Below are positions 7,304 to 12,749 of a stretch of 12,749 bases of DNA, piece after piece. How positions within the stretch are numbered: position 1 is the stretch's first letter; each line of letters starts with the position of its first letter. The stretch is from contig CAMAUB010000022.1 in NCBI GenBank assembly GCA_945861315.1, positions 1-12,749 of the forward strand, in the 5' to 3' direction. Source of the DNA: Chlamydia trachomatis. Its GTDB lineage: Bacteria; Chlamydiota; Chlamydiia; Chlamydiales; JAAKFR01. The notes under the pieces were generated by a model that was not told the origin of the DNA, did no database searches, and saw nothing but the letters and a program-made list of their open reading frames with translations. The position numbers and the translations under genes were made by a program.

Positions 7304-7966
7304 ATGTTCTTTCGCCCCTTCGCATGGGGACAGGTGGTTGTGCGCTATTATAAAAACCTTCACTTTGCCTATACAGACACTCTGCTTTGGACTCTTTATC
7401 TTCTAAAAAATCCTCACCGCATTAGCCGTGCTTTTTCTAAAGCTAATCTCTATGGTGAAACACCACTTACAACGCTTGATAAAATTGCAAAAGAGTGTCG
7501 CATTCTTTCAAAAGATGTTGTCTATGAACTTGGTTGTGGCACAGGACGCACCTGCTTTTGGCTCTCCCACTTTGTCAAATGCCATGCGATCGGGATTGAT
7601 CATGTTCCAACTTATATTAAGCGAGCCAATCAAATTAAAAGAATTTCTCGCACATCTTATGTCAACTTCCTATGCGATGATATTTTTAAAACAGATTTCA
7701 AAGATGCAACTGTCATTTATCTTTATGGTACAGCTATGGAAGATGAGTGGATAAAAAAACTTGTAGAGCGTTTTGAAACGCTTAAACCATCCGTTCGCAT
7801 CATCACCACAAGCTATCCTTTATCAGACTATAGCTCAAACTTCCGCACAAAAAAAACCTTTCGCGGCCACTTCCCCTGGGGCCGCGCAGATATTTTTCTT
7901 AACGTTGCATCGCAACGTCGTGCTGCATGCGAAGAACATCTGCAAGAAACTGCTCACAAGATTTAA
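7304..7966 (+). CDS. Class I SAM-dependent methyltransferase, small
   Basis: From the ATG at 7304 this encodes 220 aa. SAM-binding motif I is DVVYELGCGTGRT (71-82), the motif II acidic residue is in AIGIDHV (Asp99) and a motif III candidate is FLCDDIF (122-128), followed by VIYLYG and a VRIITTSYPL strand, giving a normal Rossmann methyltransferase core. The first 45 residues (MFFRPFAWGQVVVRYY and a WTLYLLKNP segment) are hydrophobic and aromatic and may contact the membrane. The substrate is unknown. The frame is open further upstream to a GTG at 7139, but those 55 codons lie in or next to the palindromic element and look accidental, so the internal ATG is used even though it lacks a Shine-Dalgarno. 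The 3' end overlaps the convergent copD2 gene by 68 bp; the last 20 or so residues (RRAACEEHLQETAHKI) do not look like a family tail and may be an extension. Confidence 0.78.
   Translation: MFFRPFAWGQVVVRYYKNLHFAYTDTLLWTLYLLKNPHRISRAFSKANLYGETPLTTLDKIAKECRILSKDVVYELGCGTGRTCFWLSHFVKCHAIGIDHVPTYIKRANQIKRISRTSYVNFLCDDIFKTDFKDATVIYLYGTAMEDEWIKKLVERFETLKPSVRIITTSYPLSDYSSNFRTKKTFRGHFPWGRADIFLNVASQRRAACEEHLQETAHKI
7862..7897 (+). terminator. Possible GC-rich hairpin with T-tract inside the methyltransferase 3' end
   Basis: CGCGGCC (7862-7868) pairs with GGCCGCG (7880-7886) over an 11-nt loop, and TTTTT follows six bases later (7893-7897). It lies about 70 bp before the methyltransferase stop codon and just before the convergent copD2 gene. 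Because it is inside a coding frame and the T-tract is not directly adjacent, it may be chance. A separate 7-bp stem at 7902-7918 covers the copD2 stop codon. Confidence 0.25.
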
Positions 7967-8657
7967 AACGCTCACCTAAATTACGTATTTTTTCAGATTT
8001 TTCCTCATGATCTGTCCTGTGGATACCAGAGAAGCTCTCCCATCTTTTTCGATCGCCTTCTGCTTTAGTTCCATAGACCTGACCCATTGCTTGTTGCGTC
8101 TCTTTCATTGAGTTCATCATCGTCGCCATGCTATTAAAAAACTCAACCCGCTTAAGTCCCTTAAAGCGATCGAAAGTTGCAAGCGCATCCAAAATTCCCT
8201 TACCATGTGTATGGCCAATAATAGGGGCTAAGCCAGATCCAATGCCAAGTACCCCAGCTCCTAGGTAGCCAAAAAGCATCCACTTTGCTTGTGCTTTGTA
8301 GTTATCAACTTCCTTATCAAGATATTGCAATTGTAGACGACGCTCATCATGTCGTGCCACTTTCTCCTTTTGTTGACTATCAATCTCAAGTTTCATCAAC
8401 TCAAGAAAAAGCATAAAAATGTCTCCATTTGTTGCCTTATAGCCGAGTAGTTGTGAGAGCTGCTCAGAAGCATCTTGTCTCAAGAAATCTTGAATCTCAG
8501 GATCTTGAAAAGAAATCCTTGAGGCAGTGGCATCAAGTTGACTTGGTGTAGTAGAAGAACCTTTAAAAAGATTCACGGTGACGCATTCATCAGACTCTCC
8601 CTGAGATTGACTAGGGGAAATCTGGTGGACAGATCTTGATTCAATAACTGCTGACAT
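7899..8657 (-). CDS. copD2: Type III secretion minor translocator, CopD2-like
   Basis: The 252-aa protein is the last gene of the translocator operon. It has the layout of YopD/CopD-type minor translocators: a polar Ser/Gln-rich N-terminus (1-50) as expected for a secretion and chaperone-binding region, an amphipathic helix with a charged heptad-like stretch (80-124), one hydrophobic segment (about 126-148, WMLFGYLGAGVLGIGSGLAP), and a helical, charged C-terminus (170-252). In the family, the minor translocator inserts into host membrane together with the major one to form the pore at the tip of the needle. The position next to a CopB-like gene and near ispH agrees with CT860 of C. trachomatis. 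It starts 2 nt after the copB2 stop with a GGAAGG Shine-Dalgarno inside the end of copB2. The identification rests on layout and context more than on sequence motifs. Confidence 0.75.
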   Translation of the reverse strand: MSAVIESRSVHQISPSQSQGESDECVTVNLFKGSSTTPSQLDATASRISFQDPEIQDFLRQDASEQLSQLLGYKATNGDIFMLFLELMKLEIDSQQKEKVARHDERRLQLQYLDKEVDNYKAQAKWMLFGYLGAGVLGIGSGLAPIIGHTHGKGILDALATFDRFKGLKRVEFFNSMATMMNSMKETQQAMGQVYGTKAEGDRKRWESFSGIHRTDHEEKSEKIRNLGERFKSCEQFLADVLRMQHDVAMQR

Positions 8658-8659
8658 AA

Positions 8660-10219
8660 TTACCTTCCATTGACCATTTGGTCTGCTCGGAAGAGCTCTG
8701 CTTCAAAATCAAGAGCGCGTGACAACTCTTTAAAAAGTTGATGTATTCTATCAACCCCAGCGTGAGCCTTTTCGAAGAGATCTTCCTGTTTGTGTTTTAG
8801 TTGTTCCATTTTTCGTTTATATCGTAAGCCTTCAGCCATCCGATTGCGGTGTTGGTAGGTAGTGACTCCCTGGCCGATCGAACTAATGCCTCCTGCAAGC
8901 ATCATGATTCCGCCAAAGACAGCTTGAAAGTGTTGCATCGCCTCACCAACTGCTCCAAATCCTCCAAAGATACCACCGGCACCCGAAAGAATAAGACAGA
9001 GCACTGTAATTCCAATCTGCATCCACGTGACAACTGCTTTTTTCTTTTGCTTATCGTCACCGGGAAGTTTATCGCAAATTTTGTCCCAGCCGCCAGTGAT
9101 CATCAAAATATGGTTTGTCAGCATGAAAAGTCCCGAGGTCAAAATCATAGCCCCTGCAATTGCTCCAACACCACTCATAATCATCGTAACACCTGTGATA
9201 ATGGCCATGAAAGAGCCCATCCATGAGAAAATTTGCGTAGAGATACTCCAACGCTTTGTTTTGTCTTCGCTCTTAATGGCTTTTTGCATCTCTTCAAGGC
9301 GCAGCTTATGCAACTTATCGAGCTCTTCTTGGTTTTTTTGGATATCTTCTTTCGCTTCCCAATGTGAGGCAGCATCAGAGAGGATGCCAAGCTTTGACAA
9401 AATATAGTAGAGAGCAAAAATTCCAAGACGGGGAGGTTCTAGCTCAGGTCGCTTACTTGGTTTTTGATAGTGGTAGGTGTGCTGCCGACTTGCTGACCAT
9501 GTGACCTTTTTCTTCTTTACCTTTGAAATTGCTTTCGCAGTATCGCGCGCTCCTTGTCGCCTCCCTTCCTCTTTTTCATCAATTTTGATGTAGAGGGGAA
9601 AAACAAAGTGTTCAATTGTCCGTTTTGATAAGGGTTTTGCATCAGGAGATTGCTCCTCTTTTTTTTCCACCCTCTTTTCATCTCGAGTTGTCTGCTTTTG
9701 ATCAAGTTGCACCCTTGCCGCCTGTGAAGAGTGTGTTGCATCTGCTTGTCCAGGTAAAGCAAAAGATGTGGGAGCGCGTAGAGAAGAAGCATCTATAGGG
9801 CGAGGAAGAGGTTTTGCAACAGTAGGCATTTGAGAGAGTACTCTCAAGACAACACCGACAACTTGCTTAAATCCTGCTTGTGGAAGTGGAGAAAAAGAAG
9901 GAGCATCTGCTTGCTTAATTTCCAAAGTGAGCCTGGGAAAAGTTTTTGATACCCCTTCCCTATACGTTGCCATCAAACTTCTAACTTCCGATTGCTGAAA
10001 TACTTGCTTGCAAGGTTGCATAATTTTTTCATGCGTATGTAAACGAAATGTATGCGATTGCTCGGAGGTTGAAAGCCTCCCTTCTTGAAAAAAAGAGTCA
10101 GATTGCGAAGAATAAGAGCGACCATCAGTGAACTTTGAGACTTGTTCAAAGCGCTGCAGCTCTTCCACTGGTTGTGGAATGCAATCTAACGGAACCCACG
10201 ATGGCATTTGAGAGAACAT
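8660..10219 (-). CDS. copB2: Type III secretion major translocator, CopB2-like (YopB/SseC family)
   Basis: A 519-aa protein with the architecture of YopB/CopB/SseC hydrophobic translocators, which insert into the host membrane and form the secretion pore. Residues 1-200 are polar and low in order (secretion signal, chaperone binding). A short hydrophobic piece lies at about 266-280. A charged coiled coil follows (285-323), then the signature Gly/Ala-rich hydrophobic hairpin (about 328-375, with GVTMIMSGVGAIAGAMILTS), a linker (378-395), a second hydrophobic pair (396-418 and 430-452), and a C-terminal amphipathic coiled coil (456-505). Length is close to C. trachomatis CopB and CopB2. The preceding gene is its likely SycD-type chaperone. 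No Shine-Dalgarno is evident before the ATG; the 39-bp leader contains a 14-bp palindrome. It is named CopB2 rather than CopB because of the shared neighbourhood with CPAF and ispH. Confidence 0.85.
   Translation of the reverse strand: MFSQMPSWVPLDCIPQPVEELQRFEQVSKFTDGRSYSSQSDSFFQEGRLSTSEQSHTFRLHTHEKIMQPCKQVFQQSEVRSLMATYREGVSKTFPRLTLEIKQADAPSFSPLPQAGFKQVVGVVLRVLSQMPTVAKPLPRPIDASSLRAPTSFALPGQADATHSSQAARVQLDQKQTTRDEKRVEKKEEQSPDAKPLSKRTIEHFVFPLYIKIDEKEEGRRQGARDTAKAISKVKKKKVTWSASRQHTYHYQKPSKRPELEPPRLGIFALYYILSKLGILSDAASHWEAKEDIQKNQEELDKLHKLRLEEMQKAIKSEDKTKRWSISTQIFSWMGSFMAIITGVTMIMSGVGAIAGAMILTSGLFMLTNHILMITGGWDKICDKLPGDDKQKKKAVVTWMQIGITVLCLILSGAGGIFGGFGAVGEAMQHFQAVFGGIMMLAGGISSIGQGVTTYQHRNRMAEGLRYKRKMEQLKHKQEDLFEKAHAGVDRIHQLFKELSRALDFEAELFRADQMVNGR
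8663..8668 (-). promoter_or_regulatory. Ribosome binding site of copD2 inside the copB2 3' end
   Basis: GGAAGG on the minus strand lies 5 nt before the copD2 ATG (8657-8655) and overlaps the last copB2 codons and stop codon. This fixes the copD2 start and implies coupled, roughly balanced synthesis of the two translocators. Confidence 0.65.
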
Positions 10220-10239
10220 TTTAACACACTTTTAAACAT

Positions 10240-10253
10240 CTACAGTACTGTAG
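10240..10253. repeat. 14-bp perfect palindrome before copB2
   Basis: CTACAGTACTGTAG reads the same on both strands and occupies the middle of the 39-bp gap between the chaperone stop and the copB2 start. It could be a dimeric repressor site for an internal promoter or a small RNA hairpin controlling copB2 translation. Nothing else supports a function. Confidence 0.3.
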
Positions 10254-10258
10254 AGCAC

Positions 10259-10708
10259 CTATTTAAAGCGAATGTTTTTCACCTGAGCAAGTTCATTTGC
10301 AAGTGCAAGTGCATAAGTCGCATCTTCATTTTTCCTTAACTTTTCTAAACATTGATAGGCGTAATAATGCGGGTATGGGTCGTGCCTGTCAAGAAGAGTT
10401 ACCATTGCATAAGCTCGCAATGCTTTCTCATACGCTTCGCGCATTTGCAGGGCAGCACCAAGGCCCATCCAATATTTCTTTGTGAATGGATCTAAAATTA
10501 CAAGAGCACGAAATGAATCAGCTGCTTCACTGTAGTGCTGTTGCTCATAAAATGAGTAAGCGTCACGATAATAGAGACGCATACGTTCTGTAGAAATATC
10601 AAAAGCTTGTTGTAAGTTGTTGCTTTTAAGTAATTTGTCTTGAATAAAACCTTCAAGATATTTCTCAGGATCTTCGATGCCAAGATCTTGTAGAACATCC
10701 TTAATCAT
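10259..10708 (-). CDS. scc3: SycD/LcrH-type TPR chaperone of the translocators (Scc3-like)
   Basis: A class II type III secretion chaperone. Such TPR proteins hold the two hydrophobic translocators soluble in the bacterial cytoplasm until export. The segments YYRDAYSFYEQQHYSEAADSF, FTKKYWMGLGAALQMREAYEKAL and DPYPHYYAYQCLEKL line up with LcrH/SycD (LYSLAFNQYQSGKYEDA, FLGLGACRQAMGQYDLAI, FHAAECLLQKGEL), giving three TPR units. I chose ATG 10708, giving 149 aa, because it forms an ATGA overlap with the stop codon of the upstream gene, the normal sign of coupling, and MIKDVLQDLG begins the family-like part. An ATG at 10783 would add 25 residues (174 aa) and has an AAGAAG site before it, but those codons lie inside the conserved helical end of the upstream gene. 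The position in the operon matches CT862 of C. trachomatis and lcrH of Yersinia. Confidence 0.9.
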   Translation of the reverse strand: MIKDVLQDLGIEDPEKYLEGFIQDKLLKSNNLQQAFDISTERMRLYYRDAYSFYEQQHYSEAADSFRALVILDPFTKKYWMGLGAALQMREAYEKALRAYAMVTLLDRHDPYPHYYAYQCLEKLRKNEDATYALALANELAQVKNIRFK

Positions 10709-11922
10709 GAGCGAAGGTTGTAAATGACTGTATCCACAACTTCCTTGAGAAGCTTCAAGATATTTGAACGAGCTTGATGACATTGAGACGCTTCTTGCAA
10801 ATAGCGCTGCATATCAGTTCGCTCAAGTTGTGTGATCTTTTCCATGCTATCTTTGCGCATTTGGATGTTTTCTTTAAGGAGAATTTTTTCATCTTCTGCC
10901 CAGCTATACTTTCCTGGAGGAATTTCAACGCCACACTCTCTAACCTGATCGATCAACTTGCGCATTTGCACATCTTTTTCCCAATCAACGCCACCAGAGG
11001 ATGAGTTTATCTTTTGAATCAGTGTAGTTAGAAGGTCAATTTTATCTGTTCGTGCTTTAATTTTGTTGTATAGGTCGTGCGCTTCAGCTTCAGCTTGTCC
11101 CAAAATACGAGCCATAAGAGCCATGAAACGGACATAGATATTCTCCATCCCTTGAAGCCCGTCATTACAGATCGTATTGATTGTGGGCTCACCTTTTTTT
11201 CCTTCCGTCTTTGCAGCCTCAACTTTAAAGCGCTTTTGCTGCTCTTTGCGTTGATCCTCTTTTTCTTGCTCACGATCTTGCTTTCCTTGTCCGCTACCTT
11301 CGCGCTCGCGCTTAAGGTCAAGCTCTTGAGTTTCTTCTTTGCGAATTCCAGCTGTAACTAAAAGTGTTGAGCCTTCCTGCTTAGTTGTTTTGCCTTGCAC
11401 CTCAGCTTTCTCTGCTGCTTTGTGTCTCTCTTGCGTATAAACTTTTGCTGCTAGGGAAAAAATTGAACTAGGCATGCTTCCAGCCTCTTTTGGAAGGGGG
11501 GGCATTTGATGCTTGTCAAATGCAATAGGACGTTGTGAGCGAATATCAATCGTAGGCATGGCTCTATTAGCGGTACTCTCTTGATTGACAACTGGTTTTG
11601 AGGTTGCCTGCCTTGGTTGTTCTTTAATGGGAGTAGTTTCCAACTTTCCAAAAAGAGTGTGAATCTCTGTTTCCACCTCGACAAGCTCTTTAGAGAAAAA
11701 AATAATTGTATGCTGTTCAACCAAAGTTGAGAATACCTCAGGTTTTTGAGCTAAAATCCACTCCTCATTGACCTGTTGAAGATAAGTGGAAACTTGCGTT
11801 GAATCACCTTCCCAAACTTCCACAACATAGATGCCTAAGTCAGTTTCGATGACCGCTTTTTCATCTGGAGCGAATTTTACGACCTCTTCAAGAGACTCTA
11901 GGGGAGTTAAACTTTCAACCAT
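10705..11922 (-). CDS. Uncharacterised protein, first gene of the translocator operon; candidate type III tip or filament protein
   Basis: I do not recognise the 405-aa protein with certainty. Residues 1-95 look like a folded alpha/beta domain (ETDLGIYVVEVWEG). Residues 96-160 are Pro/Ser/Thr-rich and probably disordered. Residues 160-245 are extremely charged (Lys, Glu, Gln, Arg). Residues 250-405 are helical, with a hydrophobic first helix (MENIYVRFMALMARILGQAE), a break at about 306-340 (SSSGGVDW, IPPGKYSW) and a long last helix rich in Gln/Lys/Glu (344-403). Two helices separated by a loop and ending in a long C-terminal helix is the general plan of EspA/SseB and IpaD/LcrV proteins. In Yersinia, Pseudomonas and SPI-2 the tip or filament gene directly precedes the SycD-type chaperone, as here. 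The likely positional equivalent in C. trachomatis is CT863. The stop codon overlaps the chaperone ATG as ATGA. The start has no Shine-Dalgarno, and an in-frame stop lies shortly upstream. No signal peptide is seen, which suits a type III substrate. Confidence 0.8.
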   Translation of the reverse strand: MVESLTPLESLEEVVKFAPDEKAVIETDLGIYVVEVWEGDSTQVSTYLQQVNEEWILAQKPEVFSTLVEQHTIIFFSKELVEVETEIHTLFGKLETTPIKEQPRQATSKPVVNQESTANRAMPTIDIRSQRPIAFDKHQMPPLPKEAGSMPSSIFSLAAKVYTQERHKAAEKAEVQGKTTKQEGSTLLVTAGIRKEETQELDLKREREGSGQGKQDREQEKEDQRKEQQKRFKVEAAKTEGKKGEPTINTICNDGLQGMENIYVRFMALMARILGQAEAEAHDLYNKIKARTDKIDLLTTLIQKINSSSGGVDWEKDVQMRKLIDQVRECGVEIPPGKYSWAEDEKILLKENIQMRKDSMEKITQLERTDMQRYLQEASQCHQARSNILKLLKEVVDTVIYNLRS

Positions 11923-11961
11923 AAGGACATAACATAATGAATAGCTGCATTAAGATCAAGA

Positions 11962-11991
11962 TTGACGTAAATTTGAGCAGAATGGTAAATT
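11962..11991 (+). promoter_or_regulatory. Sigma70-type promoter of the tRNA-Leu gene
   Basis: TTGACG (five of six consensus bases) at 11962-11967 and TAAATT (four of six) at 11986-11991 are separated by 18 nt and end 18 nt before the tRNA. The 87-bp gap it lies in also holds the start region of the opposite translocator operon, for which I could not find an equally good promoter. Confidence 0.55.
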
Positions 11992-12009
11992 GCTCGCTCA
12001 AGCCCACTA

Positions 12010-12091
<82 letters not shown>

Positions 12092-12093
12092 AA

Positions 12094-12139
12094 GTGCCGG
12101 ACAATTTTTTCCAACGGAAGAAATGTCCGGCACCTTTTT
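12094..12139 (+). terminator. Long hairpin terminator directly after tRNA-Leu, possibly a REP-like palindrome
   Basis: GTGCCGGACA (12094-12103) pairs perfectly with TGTCCGGCAC (12124-12133), and inside it TTTTTTCC (12105-12112) pairs with GGAAGAAA (12116-12123) across a 3-nt loop, with one bulged A. TTTTT follows one base after the stem, so it is a strong intrinsic terminator on the plus strand. The opposite strand reads almost the same. An 18-bp stem is longer than a terminator needs, so it may be a dispersed palindrome recruited as terminator. Confidence 0.75.
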
Positions 12140-12166
12140 GGATCTACTTATGGTAACACCGTTCAT

Positions 12167-12217
12167 TAGACTTCTTGCATAACTTACCGACTCACGGTAA
12201 GTTATGCAAGAAGTCTA
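12167..12217. mobile_element. 51-bp palindrome made of two fused ends of the 7117-7282 element
   Basis: Positions 12167-12189 and 12195-12217 are perfect 23-bp inverted repeats around ACTCA. They match the ends of the 166-bp element except for one base (GCATAA in place of GCGTAA). Reading the minus strand, about 31 bp match the left end of that element, including the following GTGAGTCGG, so this copy looks like two insertion-sequence ends joined by deletion of everything between. TA again flanks both ends. It could now also act as a hairpin at the 3' end of the broken gene on its right. Confidence 0.75.
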
Positions 12218-12242
12218 TTATATGGAACCAAGTGCTGCTAGC

Positions 12243-12749
12243 TCATTTAGTTTGCTTAAACTCATACAACTGAACGATGATTGAATCCTCATTACCAGTT
12301 GGAGCAAGCAGTTTTACGTTCCAGTTATACCGCTTAGCAATTGCTTTCATTTTTGAAACATCTCCATGAGTGGGTAAATAGGCTAAATATACAATACCTT
12401 CAGATTTAACAAATTGTGCACTCTCGATTAGATACCGTTCCAAAAATTTATTACCAGGATCAAACACAGACAAATCAAGTAAAGTGGGGTTCGATTCTTG
12501 GGTTGGTGTAAATGGAATATTCCAATAGATTACATCAAATTTAAGGTTATAGTGGAATTAGGAAAACCAACGAAATTTTCTCCCAAAACTTTAAAAGTAT
12601 ATTGATCTTTTATTGTTCTGTTCTGCAAAACGATGTCTTTTTGCGCTTGCAAATACCGTTCTTGAATTTTTGGTAAATCAGGGTAGTTTAGGCCATCATT
12701 ACCCAATGCTTTAGGATATAAAAAACACAAAAATAAATAAAAAATAATT
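12243..12749 (-). pseudogene. Frameshifted methyltransferase-like gene remnant, 5' end beyond the window
   Basis: Two minus-strand frames abut. The downstream one, ending at the TGA at 12243, reads back to about 12540 as NLKFDVIYWNIPFTPT followed by a helical, class I methyltransferase-like C-terminus (FLERYLIESAQFVKSEGIVYL, ending YEFKQTK). FDVIYWNIPF resembles motif IV (D/N-P-P-Y/F type) with Ile in place of the first Pro. The upstream frame, open from the window edge to 12530, ends GENFVGFPNSTITLNLM; it would read straight into NLKFDV after a 1-nt shift near 12535-12550. In the second frame a TAA lies just upstream of that junction, so neither frame is complete. No glycine-rich motif I is visible in the 73 codons before the shift. 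The beginning at the edge (IIFYLFLCFLYPKALG) is hydrophobic. A sequencing error cannot be excluded. Family assignment is tentative. Confidence 0.5.

Noticed and set aside
8849..9407. Plus-strand open frames of about 125 aa opposite copB2
   Set aside because: They are antisense shadows of the hydrophobic region of copB2, with no start signal and no recognisable motifs.
10709..10783. Longer chaperone start at ATG 10783
   Set aside because: The extra 25 codons overlap the helical C-terminus of the upstream gene. The ATGA stop/start overlap at 10705-10708 is a better explanation, though the longer form cannot be excluded.

Overview
The window looks like the chromosome of a member of the Chlamydiae, probably one outside the Chlamydiaceae. 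The evidence is gene content and order. It carries a complete CPAF-family protease, which is a chlamydial signature. CPAF overlaps an IspH of chlamydial type, and nearby is a type III secretion translocator operon (chaperone, CopB-like and CopD-like proteins). From memory of Chlamydia trachomatis, CPAF (CT858), ispH/lytB (CT859), copD2 (CT860), copB2 (CT861), the chaperone scc3/lcrH_2 (CT862) and an uncharacterised gene (CT863) lie in this same order. The sequence is AT-leaning with few strong Shine-Dalgarno sites. I cannot name the genus.

Layout. Positions 1-3340 (minus strand) hold a compact group: an oligopeptide-binding lipoprotein (oppA), a pterin-4a-carbinolamine dehydratase-like protein that lacks one expected active-site residue, and a TolC-like outer-membrane lipoprotein that runs off the left edge. 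Positions 3446-7966 (plus strand) hold CPAF, ispH (overlapping CPAF by 20 bp), an NAPE-PLD/RomA-type metallo-beta-lactamase-fold hydrolase and a class I SAM methyltransferase. A 166-bp palindromic MITE-like element with perfect 24-bp inverted ends sits between the last two genes, 1 bp after the hydrolase stop codon.

Positions 7899-11922 (minus strand) are the translocator operon, transcribed in the order uncharacterised 405-aa protein, SycD/LcrH-type TPR chaperone, CopB2, CopD2. This repeats the tip-chaperone-major translocator-minor translocator order of other type III systems, so the 405-aa protein is a candidate tip or filament protein. The first pair is joined by an ATGA stop/start overlap and the last pair by a 2-nt gap with a good Shine-Dalgarno. 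CopD2 and the methyltransferase overlap tail to tail by 68 bp.

Positions 11962-12139 hold a tRNA-Leu(UAG) with its own promoter and a long hairpin terminator. A 51-bp palindrome at 12167-12217 is built from the same ends as the MITE. The right end (12243-12749, minus strand) is a frameshifted remnant of a methyltransferase-like gene.

Functionally, CPAF and the translocators belong to the host-interaction programme. IspH (isoprenoid synthesis), OppA (peptide uptake) and TolC (efflux) are housekeeping or envelope functions. The most interesting items are the candidate tip protein, the matched pair of palindromic elements, the altered pterin dehydratase and the broken methyltransferase.
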